Below are positions 31,784-40,547 of a stretch of 64,000 nt of DNA, piece by piece. A program made the position numbers and the translations under genes. The notes below the pieces were generated by a model, which was not told the DNA's origin, made no database searches, and saw only the letters and a list, made by a program, of their open reading frames with translations. The first letter of the stretch is position 1. Each line of letters opens with the position of its first letter. The DNA is taken from assembly GCF_003096995.1 (NCBI RefSeq), contig NZ_QENU01000006.1:46266-110265 (forward strand). The letters are read 5' to 3'. This stretch comes from Alitibacter langaaensis DSM 22999 (lineage in GTDB: Bacteria; Pseudomonadota; Gammaproteobacteria; Enterobacterales; Pasteurellaceae).

Positions 31784-33065
31784 TGTCGTGATTATTGGCG
31801 GCGGCCTTGCAGGTTTAACTTGTGGTATCGCGTTACAACAGCAAGGCAAACGTTGTGCGATTGTGAATAATGGCCAAGCCGCAATTGATTTTGCTACGGG
31901 TTCAATGGATTTATTATCACGTTTGCCAAATGGCGAAAATGTTGTCAATTTTGACCGCGCTTTTGATGCTTTAAAAGCACAAATGCCAACCCATCCTTAT
32001 TGTTTGATTGGCAAATCGCAAGTGATTGAAAAAGCCAAAGAATTTGAAGTGTTAGCGCAAAAATTAAAATTAGGCTTGTTGGGCTCTGTTGAACAAAATC
32101 ATCATCGTGTCACGCCATTAGGCGGGTTGCGAGCAACATGGCTTTCACCCAATAGTGTGCCAACGGTGATGGCAAATAAAGCATTAAGTTACAACAGCAT
32201 TGCGATTTTAGGCATTGAAGGCTATCACGATTTCCAACCGCAATTATTAGCGGATAATTTATTGCAGCAACCGCAATTCGCTCAGATGTCTATTCGCACG
32301 GGCTATTTACGCATTCCTGAGTTAGATTTTTTGCGCCAACAATCCCGCGAATTTCGTAGCGTGCATATTGCGCAATCTTTAGAGCAAAATATTGTATTTA
32401 AAGCCTTAATTCAAGAAATTGAACTCGAGGCGAAAGATGTTGATGCGGTTTTCTTGCCCGCTTGCTTTGGTTTGGATAGCCAAGAATTCTTTAATCGTTT
32501 GCAAGACAGCACTTCACTACAATTGTTTGAATTACCAACCTTGCCGCCATCATTATTAGGTGGTCGCCAGCACAAATTACTACGTCAACGTTTTGAAAGC
32601 CTTGGTGGCACGATGATGAATGGCGATAGAGCCTTGCGAGCAGAGTTTGAAGGTGATCGAGTAAAACAAATTTTCACGCAAATTCATGAAAACGAACCCA
32701 TTAGCGCAACGCATTTTGTCTTGGCATCGGGCAGTTTTTTTAGCAATGGTTTGGTGTCAGAATTTGATGATATTTATGAACCAGTATTCCATGCTGATAT
32801 GGTTAAAACGGAACAATTTGACCCAACAAATCGTTTTACCTGGACGACAAAACGTTTTGCTTCAGCGCAGCCATATCAATCTGCTGGTGTGGTGATTAAT
32901 GAACATTGTCAGCTACAAAAGTGCGGTCAAAAAATTGAAAATTTATATGCAGTAGGTTCGGTAATTGGTGGCTATAATGCCATTGAATTGGGCTGTGGTT
33001 CTGGGGTTGCAGTCGTTTCTGCGCTGACTGTTGCTGATCATATTTTAGCGAATTTAGCGCAATAA
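31773..33065 (+). CDS. glpB: Anaerobic glycerol-3-phosphate dehydrogenase, subunit B
   Basis: A 430-aa flavoprotein subunit with the N-terminal Rossmann motif [14 protein letters not shown] and the C-terminal [20 protein letters not shown] typical of GlpB. It passes electrons from GlpA towards the membrane subunit GlpC. The start lies inside the glpA end, behind GAAGGAG, so translation is coupled. Confidence 0.95.
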   Translation: MNFDVVIIGGGLAGLTCGIALQQQGKRCAIVNNGQAAIDFATGSMDLLSRLPNGENVVNFDRAFDALKAQMPTHPYCLIGKSQVIEKAKEFEVLAQKLKLGLLGSVEQNHHRVTPLGGLRATWLSPNSVPTVMANKALSYNSIAILGIEGYHDFQPQLLADNLLQQPQFAQMSIRTGYLRIPELDFLRQQSREFRSVHIAQSLEQNIVFKALIQEIELEAKDVDAVFLPACFGLDSQEFFNRLQDSTSLQLFELPTLPPSLLGGRQHKLLRQRFESLGGTMMNGDRALRAEFEGDRVKQIFTQIHENEPISATHFVLASGSFFSNGLVSEFDDIYEPVFHADMVKTEQFDPTNRFTWTTKRFASAQPYQSAGVVINEHCQLQKCGQKIENLYAVGSVIGGYNAIELGCGSGVAVVSALTVADHILANLAQ

Positions 33066-33075
33066 GGAGGCAGTT

Positions 33076-34356
33076 ATGAATATTCAAGAACTCATTGCCA
33101 ATGCGCAAAAAGAATTAGATTCTGCACCATTGCAACATCACGCGCATACAGACGAAAGTTTTGAACATTGTTTGAAATGTACCGCTTGTACGGCAGTTTG
33201 CCCCGTGACCAAGGTTAATCCATTTTATCCAGGGCCGAAACAATCGGGCCCTGATGGCGAACGGCTGCGTTTAAAATCAGCGGATTTTTATGATGAAGCG
33301 CTGAAATATTGCTTAAACTGCAAACGCTGCGAAGTGGCTTGTCCGTCAGATGTAAAAATTGGTGATATTATTGTGCGTGCGCGCAATAAACATATTGATC
33401 GCCAACACAAATCTGCTGTGCATAAATTACGCGATGCCATTTTGAGTAATACCGATATTATGGGCTCTCTCAATACGCCATTAGCGCCGATTGTGAATAC
33501 CATTACAGGCTTGAAAGCAACTAAATTTTTGCTAGAAAAAACTATTGGCGTGAGCAAACATCGTCAGTTGCCTAAATATGCTTTTGGCACATTCCGAAAT
33601 TGGTATTTGAAAAAAATGGCGGCGGAACAAGCCAAATATAATCATAAAATTGCTTATTATCATGGCTGTTATGTGAATTATAACAATCCGCAATTAGGCA
33701 AAGAGCTGATTGATGTTTTCAATGCATTAGATATTGGCGTGGTGTTGTTAGAAAAAGAGAAATGCTGTGGCTTGCCATTAATGGTGAACAGTTTTCCTGA
33801 ACGCGCTAAAAAAATTGCCCAATTTAATACCGATTACATTGAAAAAATGGTAGATGAAAATGGCTTAGATGTGATTGGAGAGGCGTCAAGTTGCACCCTA
33901 AATCTGCGTGATGAATATCATCATATTTTGGGCATAGACAATGTGAAAGTGCGTCCGCATATTCATATGGTTACCCCGTATTTATTCAAATTGTTTGAAC
34001 AAGGCAAAAAACTGCCACTGAAACCATTGAAATTACGTGTCGCCTATCACACTGCTTGCCATGTGGAAAAAGCAGGCTGGGCGCCTTACACTTTAGAAGT
34101 GTTAAAACAAATTCCTGAGTTAGAAATTGTGATGTTGCCAAGCCAATGTTGTGGTATTGCAGGAACTTATGGTTTTAAAGCTGAGAATTATGAGAAATCA
34201 CAAGCGATAGGTAAAAACTTGTTTGAAAATATTAATGCCGGTGGTTTTGATTATGTAGTTTCAGAATGTCAAACCTGTAAATGGCAAATTGATATGTCAA
34301 GTAATGTCACCTGTGTTCATCCTATCACCCTGTTGGCTATGTCTTTGGCGCGTTAA
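33076..34356 (+). CDS. glpC: Anaerobic glycerol-3-phosphate dehydrogenase, subunit C
   Basis: A 426-aa iron-sulfur protein that anchors GlpAB and reduces quinone. Two ferredoxin-like clusters are CLKCTACTAVCP and CLNCKRCEVACPS, and two CCG domains follow (EKCCGLPLMV and SQCCGIAGTYGFK). It is 10 bases after glpB with AAGGAGG as ribosome site and ends at a terminator. Confidence 0.96.
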   Translation: MNIQELIANAQKELDSAPLQHHAHTDESFEHCLKCTACTAVCPVTKVNPFYPGPKQSGPDGERLRLKSADFYDEALKYCLNCKRCEVACPSDVKIGDIIVRARNKHIDRQHKSAVHKLRDAILSNTDIMGSLNTPLAPIVNTITGLKATKFLLEKTIGVSKHRQLPKYAFGTFRNWYLKKMAAEQAKYNHKIAYYHGCYVNYNNPQLGKELIDVFNALDIGVVLLEKEKCCGLPLMVNSFPERAKKIAQFNTDYIEKMVDENGLDVIGEASSCTLNLRDEYHHILGIDNVKVRPHIHMVTPYLFKLFEQGKKLPLKPLKLRVAYHTACHVEKAGWAPYTLEVLKQIPELEIVMLPSQCCGIAGTYGFKAENYEKSQAIGKNLFENINAGGFDYVVSECQTCKWQIDMSSNVTCVHPITLLAMSLAR

Positions 34357-34378
34357 TTTAACAATTCAGGTATTTTAT

Positions 34379-34407
34379 AGCACGTATTTTTATGCGTGCT
34401 TTTTTAT
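34379..34407 (+). terminator. Terminator of glpABC
   Basis: AGCACG / CGTGCT with a 10-base loop is followed by seven T residues. Confidence 0.8.
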
Positions 34408-34564
34408 TTGTTATTTATAGTGAAACTCGAATAAAAACAGACGGTAAAACAGCAAAAGTGCGGTCTGATTTTTCATTATTTTTTGGCGGTATAACAATAA
34501 TTTTCAATGATCAGCGATTGTTCAGCTATAATGAGCCAATTTTGATATTTATTCGGAGTTTATT

Positions 34565-35845
34565 ATGACCCCAAGTGCCATTACACTTTGTTTTCTCGTG
34601 TTCGCCATTATTATGTTCGCATGGGAAAAATTACCGCTTGCAGTAACAGCGATGATTGTTTGCGTGGGATTATCGCTTTCAGGTGTGCTCCCCCAAAAAG
34701 ATGCTTTTCTTGGTTTTGTTGACACCAATGTGATCTTATTTGCGGCAATGTTTATTATTGGCGGTGCGCTGTTTGAAACGGGGATGGCGAATAAAATTGG
34801 TGGAATTGTCACTAAATTTACCACCAGCGAATTAAAGCTAATGACGGTATTAATGGTTATTACTGGCTTGATGTCTGCGGTGCTATCTAATACAGGCACT
34901 GCAGCTATTTTAATTCCTGTGATTTTAGGTATTTCAGTTAAATCTGGCTTTGCCCGCTCTCGTCTATTAATGCCAATGGCATTCGCCTCAACCTTGGGCG
35001 GCAACTTATCTCTCATTGGTTCACCGAATAATCTGGTGGTGCAAGGGGTGCTAGAAAATGCAGGACATAAATTTGGTTTCTTTGAATATGCCAAAATCGG
35101 CATTCCAATGCTGATTATTGGCGTATTATTTTTTGTCTTTATTGGTTATCGTTTATTGTCACAAAAAGAAAATAGCAGCACAAACGACAATGATGTTCAC
35201 GTGTTTCATCGCCACGATAACCCTATTCCGAAATGGAAACAGTGGGTCTCATTTGCCGTGTTAATGGCAACGTTATTTGCCATGGTGTTTGAGGATGTAA
35301 TTGGCATCAAACTGTATTTATCCGCTTGTGTTGGCGCATTAATTTTGGTGATTTTGCGTGTAATTACCGAAAAACAAGCCTATGAAGCGATTGATAGCCA
35401 AGTGATCTTCTTATTTGCGGGTACGCTTGCCTTGGCGGAAGCCCTAAAACGCACAGGGGCGGGTGCCGATATTGCCCACACCATTATAGGCTGGCTGGGC
35501 CCTCAGGCGAATTCGCATTTATTATTACTCACTATCCTATTATTAAGCTGTGCGCTAACCAATTTTATGTCTAACACCGCCACGGCAGCATTATTAGCGC
35601 CAATTGGGCTTTCCATTGCGCAAACATTGGGTGCCGATCCCCGTGCTGTATTAATGGCGGTGGTGGTGGGTTCATCGTGCGCTTTTGCCACCCCTATTGG
35701 TACGCCAGCGAACACGATGATTTTATCTGTCGGGCGTTATCGTTTCGGTGATTACGCAAAAGTGGGCGTGCCGTTAATTATGATTATGATCGCAGTGAGT
35801 ATGGTTTTATTACCTATTTTCTTCCCATTTTTTCCACAACAATAA
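34565..35845 (+). CDS. SLC13/DASS-family carboxylate transporter
   Basis: A 426-aa membrane protein with about eleven helices and an internal repeat. The two family substrate/Na+ motifs are LSNTGTAAILIPV (near residue 110) and MSNTATAALLAPIG (near residue 338), each followed by a glycine-serine-rich hairpin (GGNLSLIGSPNN; GSSCAFATPIGTPAN). Members carry dicarboxylates, citrate or sulfate with Na+ or H+. It lies near a Na+-pumping oxaloacetate decarboxylase, so a C4/C6-carboxylate substrate is plausible, but the two are not in one transcript. Confidence 0.8.
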   Translation: MTPSAITLCFLVFAIIMFAWEKLPLAVTAMIVCVGLSLSGVLPQKDAFLGFVDTNVILFAAMFIIGGALFETGMANKIGGIVTKFTTSELKLMTVLMVITGLMSAVLSNTGTAAILIPVILGISVKSGFARSRLLMPMAFASTLGGNLSLIGSPNNLVVQGVLENAGHKFGFFEYAKIGIPMLIIGVLFFVFIGYRLLSQKENSSTNDNDVHVFHRHDNPIPKWKQWVSFAVLMATLFAMVFEDVIGIKLYLSACVGALILVILRVITEKQAYEAIDSQVIFLFAGTLALAEALKRTGAGADIAHTIIGWLGPQANSHLLLLTILLLSCALTNFMSNTATAALLAPIGLSIAQTLGADPRAVLMAVVVGSSCAFATPIGTPANTMILSVGRYRFGDYAKVGVPLIMIMIAVSMVLLPIFFPFFPQQ

Positions 35846-35852
35846 TCAATTA

Positions 35853-35885
35853 AGCGCAGACTCAAGCTAGAGTATGCGCTTTTTA
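35853..35885 (+). terminator. Terminator after the SLC13 gene
   Basis: AGCGCAGACTC / GAGTATGCGCT form an 11-base stem with one mismatch and a 6-base loop, followed by five T residues. Confidence 0.85.
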
Positions 35886-35909
35886 TTTCCGTTATTTAAG
35901 GAGAATAAA

Positions 35910-36755
35910 ATGTTAAATCAAAGGTTTATTGGCTTAGGCGTGGCAGGCAATTTTGCAGGACACCTTGAGCAAGCTGGCGAAGCGGCTGATTTTATGAATG
36001 TAAAAACACAAGAAGCAATACAGCCCAAAGCGATTTTCCCTTTTTATGTTCCCTGTGAAAAACTCGATGATCTCACCCAGTTTCTCACGGTTTTTCCACT
36101 TTCATCAACGCAATTAAATTTCCCCAAAGACGCGGATAATTTACAGATTGAGCCTGAAATTGCGCTTATTTGTGATGTGAAATATACAAATGAAAAAACA
36201 GGCAAAAAAGTCACCGCACTTTTGCCGACTCATTTTGCTGCTTACAACGATTGTTCCATTCGCCGCCCGAATGCGCGCAAAATTTCAGAGAAAAAGAACT
36301 GGGGCAATCATTCAAAAGGTATGGCTAGCCATTGGATTGCCTTAGATCAATTTACTGCAGGCGGCAACATTGATGATTATCGCATTGCTTGCTTCCACAA
36401 ACGCAATGGTAAACTCAATGAATACGGTGTGGATAGCCCTGCCGTGGGTTATAGTTATTTCCATGAAAAACTGCTGAACTGGATTGTTGATCACATGAAT
36501 AATCAGCCTGACGAAGGACCAATGAACAATATTGCCCATTTGCTCCAACAAGCGGATTACCCAAGCAAAGCTGTCATCAGCATCGGCGCCACGCGTTATA
36601 CGGAATTTGGTGAAAGCAACTATCTACAAATTGGCGATAAAGCCATGGTAGTGGTTTACAACGGCAAACAACACACCCACAAACAAATTTTAGAAATGGC
36701 AGAAAAAGAACAATTCGCCAGCAACATTTCCGCTTTAATACAAACGGTAAGCTAA
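35910..36755 (+). CDS. DUF5718-like protein, possible fumarylacetoacetase-type fold
   Basis: A 281-aa soluble protein I recognise only as a DUF5718-type family common in Pasteurellaceae; I do not know its function. The stretch EPEIALICDV, then YNDCSIR, then GGNIDDYRIACF resembles the Glu metal-ligand and N-D-S-R layout of fumarylacetoacetate hydrolases. The ATG at 35910 is chosen for AAGGAG; an earlier in-frame start would overlap the preceding terminator. It is isolated by terminators on both sides and precedes oadGAB. Confidence 0.65.
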   Translation: MLNQRFIGLGVAGNFAGHLEQAGEAADFMNVKTQEAIQPKAIFPFYVPCEKLDDLTQFLTVFPLSSTQLNFPKDADNLQIEPEIALICDVKYTNEKTGKKVTALLPTHFAAYNDCSIRRPNARKISEKKNWGNHSKGMASHWIALDQFTAGGNIDDYRIACFHKRNGKLNEYGVDSPAVGYSYFHEKLLNWIVDHMNNQPDEGPMNNIAHLLQQADYPSKAVISIGATRYTEFGESNYLQIGDKAMVVVYNGKQHTHKQILEMAEKEQFASNISALIQTVS

Positions 36756-36757
36756 AA

Positions 36758-36800
36758 AAGTGCGGTCAAATTTTTAAAATTTTGACCGCACTTTTGTTTT
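36758..36800 (+). terminator. Inverted uptake-signal terminator
   Basis: AAGTGCGGT (36758-36766) and its complement (36785-36793), extended by matching TCAAA/TTTGA, end in TTTTGTTTT. Confidence 0.88.
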
Positions 36801-36865
36801 AAATTTTCCTTTCATTTTGAATTACAATAATTTTCCGAAAGAAAATCTTGTGCAGATTTTCTTAT

Positions 36866-36908
36866 TGTGATCTCGGTCACAGATCGGCTGAAACGAATTC
36901 AGTAGAAT
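36866..36908 (+). promoter_or_regulatory. CRP site and -10 of oadGAB
   Basis: TGTGATCTCGGTCACA (36866-36881) is a perfect TGTGA-N6-TCACA site. TAGAAT at 36903-36908 puts its centre at -41.5, a class II position. Confidence 0.8.
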
Positions 36909-36947
36909 AAACTGGCGATTTTAAAAGCAAAAAAGAAGGAAATAAAA

Positions 36948-37211
36948 ATGACCCCAGCAGAGCTGTTTGGTGAAGGGATAAACCTAATGTTATCGGGTAT
37001 GGGTTTTGTACTTGTATTTTTGCTCATTCTTATTTTGGCGATTAGAGTGAGTTCCACCCTGATTAATCGGTTTTTTCCAGAACCTATTCCCACTCCAAAA
37101 ACACAACAAAATTCGACCGCACTTTCTGCGTCAACAAGTGATTTAGAGCGTCTTCGCCCCGTCATTGTTGCCGCTATTGCACATCATCGTCGTTCTCAAG
37201 GCTTAAATTAA
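36948..37211 (+). CDS. oadG: Oxaloacetate decarboxylase gamma subunit
   Basis: An 87-aa protein with one N-terminal membrane helix (MGFVLVFLLILILAIRV, about residues 17-33) and a short hydrophilic tail. It joins the alpha and beta subunits of the Na+-pumping decarboxylase and carries the Zn/assembly role. First gene of oadGAB. Confidence 0.9.
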   Translation: MTPAELFGEGINLMLSGMGFVLVFLLILILAIRVSSTLINRFFPEPIPTPKTQQNSTALSASTSDLERLRPVIVAAIAHHRRSQGLN

Positions 37212-37223
37212 TAAGGATATGTT

Positions 37224-39029
37224 ATGACTAAAAAAATTAAAATTACTGATGTTGTTCTTCGTGATGCACATCAATCTCTTTTTGCAACACGTTTACGTCT
37301 TGATGATATGTTGCCGATTGCGGCGGAATTGGATGATATTGGTTATTGGTCGCTTGAAGCTTGGGGCGGAGCAACCTTTGACAGCTGTATCCGTTTTTTA
37401 GGCGAAGACCCGTGGGTGCGTTTGCGTGAATTGAAAAAAGCTTGCCCAAAAACCCCATTGCAAATGTTGCTGCGCGGGCAAAATCTTTTAGGTTATCGTC
37501 ATTATGCTGATGATGTGGTAGATCGCTTTGTGGAACGCTGTGTCGCCAATGGTATGGATGTATTCCGCGTGTTTGATGCATTGAACGATCCGCGCAATAT
37601 GAAAGCCGCATTGCAAGCGGTGAAGAAAAACGGCGGTCATGCTCAAGGCACATTAAGTTATACCACAAGCCCTGTTCATACGCTACAAACTTGGTTAGAT
37701 ACCACGGAGCAATTGCTTGAAATTGGTGTAGATAGCCTTGTGATCAAAGATATGTCGGGCATTTTAAACCCAATGGCAGCGGCAGAATTAGTGGGTGAAA
37801 TTAAAAAACGCTTTGATGTGCAACTGCATTTACATTGTCACGCAACCACAGGTATGTCAGAAATGGCGTTATTGAAAGCCATTGAAGCAGGTGTGGATGG
37901 CGTAGATACGGCGATTTCTTCTATGTCTGGCACCTATGGGCATCCAGCCACCGAAGCGATAGTCGCCACCTTGCAAGGTACTGAATTTGACACAGGATTG
38001 GATATTCCGCGCTTAGAAAAAATTGCGGCTTATTTCCGTAATGTACGCAAAAAATATGCCAAATTTGAAGGACAATTGCGTGGCGTGGACAGCCGTATTC
38101 TTGTGGCACAAGTGCCGGGCGGCATGCTAACAAACCTTGAAAGCCAATTAAAACAACAAAATGCTAGCGATAAACTTGATCTTGTATTAGAAGAAATTCC
38201 TAAAGTTCGCAAAGACTTAGGCTATATTCCATTGGTCACGCCAACCTCGCAAATTGTGGGCACACAAGCAGTGATTAACGTGTTAATGGGTGAACGCTAT
38301 AAAACTATCGCAAAAGAAACAGCAGGCATCTTGAAAGGGGAATACGGCAAAACCCCAGCGCCCGTTGATTCAGCATTGCAAGCTCGTGTGCTTGAAGGCG
38401 CACAGCCAATGACAGACCGCCCAGCTGATCATATTGCCCCTGAAATGGCAAAAATTGAAGCAGAAGTGGTTGCAACTGCGAAAGAAAAAGGCGTGAAATT
38501 GGCAGAAAATACCGTTGATGATGCGTTAATTGTTGCCTTATTCCCACAAATCGCTTGGAAATTCCTAGAAAATCGTGATAACCCATCAGCCTTTGAGCCT
38601 GCACCAACGGCAGAAAGCGCGGTGGAAAAAAATACTGAAAAATCGACCGCACTTGCAGCGGCTAAAGCGCCTGCGGGTTCAGCCGTTTATATGGTGGAAT
38701 TAGAAGGCAAAGCCTTTGTTGTGAAAGTGAGTGAAGGTGGCGATGTTTCTGCAATTACGCCAGCTGCCGCACCAGCAACAACCCCAACGCCAGCAGCACC
38801 TGCACCGTCTGCAGAAGGTGTGCCTGTTACTGCACCAATGGCTGGGAATATTTGGAAAGTGGTGGCGACTGAAGGTCAAACTGTCGCAGCGGGTGATGTG
38901 TTATTTATTCTCGAAGCAATGAAAATGGAAACCGAAGTGAAAGCTGCGCAAGCAGGCACTGTTCGTGGCATTCAAGTGAAAGCGGGTGATGCGGTGGCTG
39001 TGGGCGATACCGTGATGACCTTAGCTTAA
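37224..39029 (+). CDS. oadA: Oxaloacetate decarboxylase alpha subunit
   Basis: A 601-aa biotin enzyme. The N-terminal carboxyltransferase TIM barrel opens [15 protein letters not shown], with metal-ligand [13 protein letters not shown] Pro/Ala-rich linker ([17 protein letters not shown], near residues 515-530) leads to the biotinyl domain with EAMKMET, whose Lys carries biotin. It transfers CO2 from oxaloacetate to biotin; OadB then decarboxylates it and exports Na+. An uptake signal encodes STALAAA just before the linker. Confidence 0.97.
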   Translation: MTKKIKITDVVLRDAHQSLFATRLRLDDMLPIAAELDDIGYWSLEAWGGATFDSCIRFLGEDPWVRLRELKKACPKTPLQMLLRGQNLLGYRHYADDVVDRFVERCVANGMDVFRVFDALNDPRNMKAALQAVKKNGGHAQGTLSYTTSPVHTLQTWLDTTEQLLEIGVDSLVIKDMSGILNPMAAAELVGEIKKRFDVQLHLHCHATTGMSEMALLKAIEAGVDGVDTAISSMSGTYGHPATEAIVATLQGTEFDTGLDIPRLEKIAAYFRNVRKKYAKFEGQLRGVDSRILVAQVPGGMLTNLESQLKQQNASDKLDLVLEEIPKVRKDLGYIPLVTPTSQIVGTQAVINVLMGERYKTIAKETAGILKGEYGKTPAPVDSALQARVLEGAQPMTDRPADHIAPEMAKIEAEVVATAKEKGVKLAENTVDDALIVALFPQIAWKFLENRDNPSAFEPAPTAESAVEKNTEKSTALAAAKAPAGSAVYMVELEGKAFVVKVSEGGDVSAITPAAAPATTPTPAAPAPSAEGVPVTAPMAGNIWKVVATEGQTVAAGDVLFILEAMKMETEVKAAQAGTVRGIQVKAGDAVAVGDTVMTLA

Positions 39030-39039
39030 GGAGCAATAA

Positions 39040-40344
39040 ATGGAGAGTATTATTGCATTAATCCAAGGCACGGGCATTCTGCATATGGAATGGGGGCAAG
39101 CGGTAATGCTTGTCATCAGTGTGTTGTTGCTGTGGCTTGCGATTTCAAAAAAATTTGAACCACTTTTGTTATTGCCTATCGGTTTTGGCGGATTGCTGTC
39201 TAATTTGCCAGAAGCGGGTTTAGCGATGACCGCATTAGAAAATTTACTGCACTTAGGCACACCAGAGCAAATTGGCAAAATTGCTGCAGAATTAGGCGTT
39301 ATGGCAGATCCTGCGGCAATAAAAACCGCACTTGCTTCTGTGCCGGCATCGGTTGTGAATCATCTGGAAACGATGTCTGGGGATATGGGTTATAGCGCAG
39401 GGATTTTAGCCCTGTTCTATAAAGTGGCAATTAGTTATGGTGTTGCGCCCCTTATTATTTTTATGGGGGTTGGCGCAATGACAGATTTTGGCCCGTTATT
39501 AGCTAATCCAAAAACATTGTTACTCGGTGCAGCCGCGCAGTTTGGTATTTTTGCTACGGTGCTTGGTGCGCTCACATTGAACTATTTTGGCATTATTGAA
39601 TTTACTTTGCCACAAGCGGCTTCAATCGGGATTATTGGCGGCGCAGATGGCCCAACTGCCATTTATTTAACTAGCAAACTAGCGCCAGAATTGCTTGGTG
39701 CCATTGCGGTGGCGGCTTATTCTTATATGGCATTAGTACCATTGATTCAACCACCAATTATGAAAGCATTAACCACGGAAGAAGAACGCAAAATTCGTAT
39801 GACTCAACTGCGCAGTGTGAGTAATACAGAAAAAATTTGCTTCCCGATTATTTTGTTATTGTTGGTTGGTTTATTGCTGCCTGATGCCGCGCCGTTACTC
39901 GGTATGTTCTGTTTTGGCAATTTAATGCGTGTCAGCGGCGTGGTGGATCGTTTAAGCGACACCACACAAAATGCATTAATCAATATCACTACCATTGTGT
40001 TAGGTTTATCTGTGGGCTCTAAACTGATTGCAGATAAATTCTTACAACCGCAAACCTTGGGGATTTTATTACTTGGCGTTGTTGCCTTTGGTATCGGCAC
40101 AGGTTGTGGGGTATTAATGGCAAAATTGATGAATAAATTCAGCAAAAACAAAATTAATCCATTGATTGGTTCCGCTGGCGTTTCTGCGGTGCCAATGGCG
40201 GCGCGTGTTTCTAATAAAGTTGGGCTAGAGGCTGATAGCCAAAACTTTTTACTTATGCACGCCATGGGGCCAAATGTAGCAGGTGTCATTGGCTCTGCCA
40301 TCGCCGCAGGTATCATGTTGAAATATGTTTCAGCGATGATGTAA
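39040..40344 (+). CDS. oadB: Oxaloacetate decarboxylase beta subunit
   Basis: A 434-aa membrane carboxybiotin decarboxylase that couples decarboxylation to Na+ export. The conserved [17 protein letters not shown] loop with the key Asp (near residue 203) and the C-terminal [14 protein letters not shown] are present. The decarboxylation lets the cell ferment carboxylates and build a sodium gradient. Ends at an uptake-signal terminator. Confidence 0.97.
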   Translation: MESIIALIQGTGILHMEWGQAVMLVISVLLLWLAISKKFEPLLLLPIGFGGLLSNLPEAGLAMTALENLLHLGTPEQIGKIAAELGVMADPAAIKTALASVPASVVNHLETMSGDMGYSAGILALFYKVAISYGVAPLIIFMGVGAMTDFGPLLANPKTLLLGAAAQFGIFATVLGALTLNYFGIIEFTLPQAASIGIIGGADGPTAIYLTSKLAPELLGAIAVAAYSYMALVPLIQPPIMKALTTEEERKIRMTQLRSVSNTEKICFPIILLLLVGLLLPDAAPLLGMFCFGNLMRVSGVVDRLSDTTQNALINITTIVLGLSVGSKLIADKFLQPQTLGILLLGVVAFGIGTGCGVLMAKLMNKFSKNKINPLIGSAGVSAVPMAARVSNKVGLEADSQNFLLMHAMGPNVAGVIGSAIAAGIMLKYVSAMM

Positions 40345-40372
40345 CAACCCAATAAAAATTTACTAAAAAATG

Positions 40373-40410
40373 ACCGCACTTTATCGATAAAGATTAAGTG
40401 CGGTTTTTTA
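40373..40410 (+). terminator. Inverted uptake-signal terminator of oadGAB
   Basis: ACCGCACTT (40373-40381) pairs with AAGTGCGGT (40396-40404), followed by six T residues. Confidence 0.88.
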
Positions 40411-40467
40411 TTTGCAAATAATTTTTATTTACAATATATTGATTATATTAGAAATAATTCAAAATTT

Positions 40468-40510
40468 ATTGATCTCGCTCACAGTATCTAATTCATAGCA
40501 ATGGTATAAA
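40468..40510 (+). promoter_or_regulatory. Probable CRP site and -10 of dmsABC
   Basis: ATTGATCTCGCTCACA (40468-40483) matches CRP with two mismatches in the left half. TATAAA at 40505-40510 puts its centre at -41.5. TTGAT also resembles an FNR half-site, so FNR is an alternative regulator. Confidence 0.55.
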
Positions 40511-40547
40511 TAAAATATTATTTATTTCTTTTTATGGAGTGATTCGT

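Noticed and set aside
34549..35103. A 184-codon open frame on the minus strand across the SLC13 gene
   Set aside because: It lies opposite a well-supported transporter gene, has no ribosome site or family motifs, and has the composition of a shadow frame.
39804..40379. A 191-codon open frame opposite the end of oadB
   Set aside because: It is the complement of conserved oadB coding sequence and covers the oadB terminator; no recognisable protein features.
40440..40500. Full FNR box upstream of dmsA
   Set aside because: Only TTGAT half-sites are present; the second half does not match ATCAA. CRP geometry is better, though FNR remains possible.
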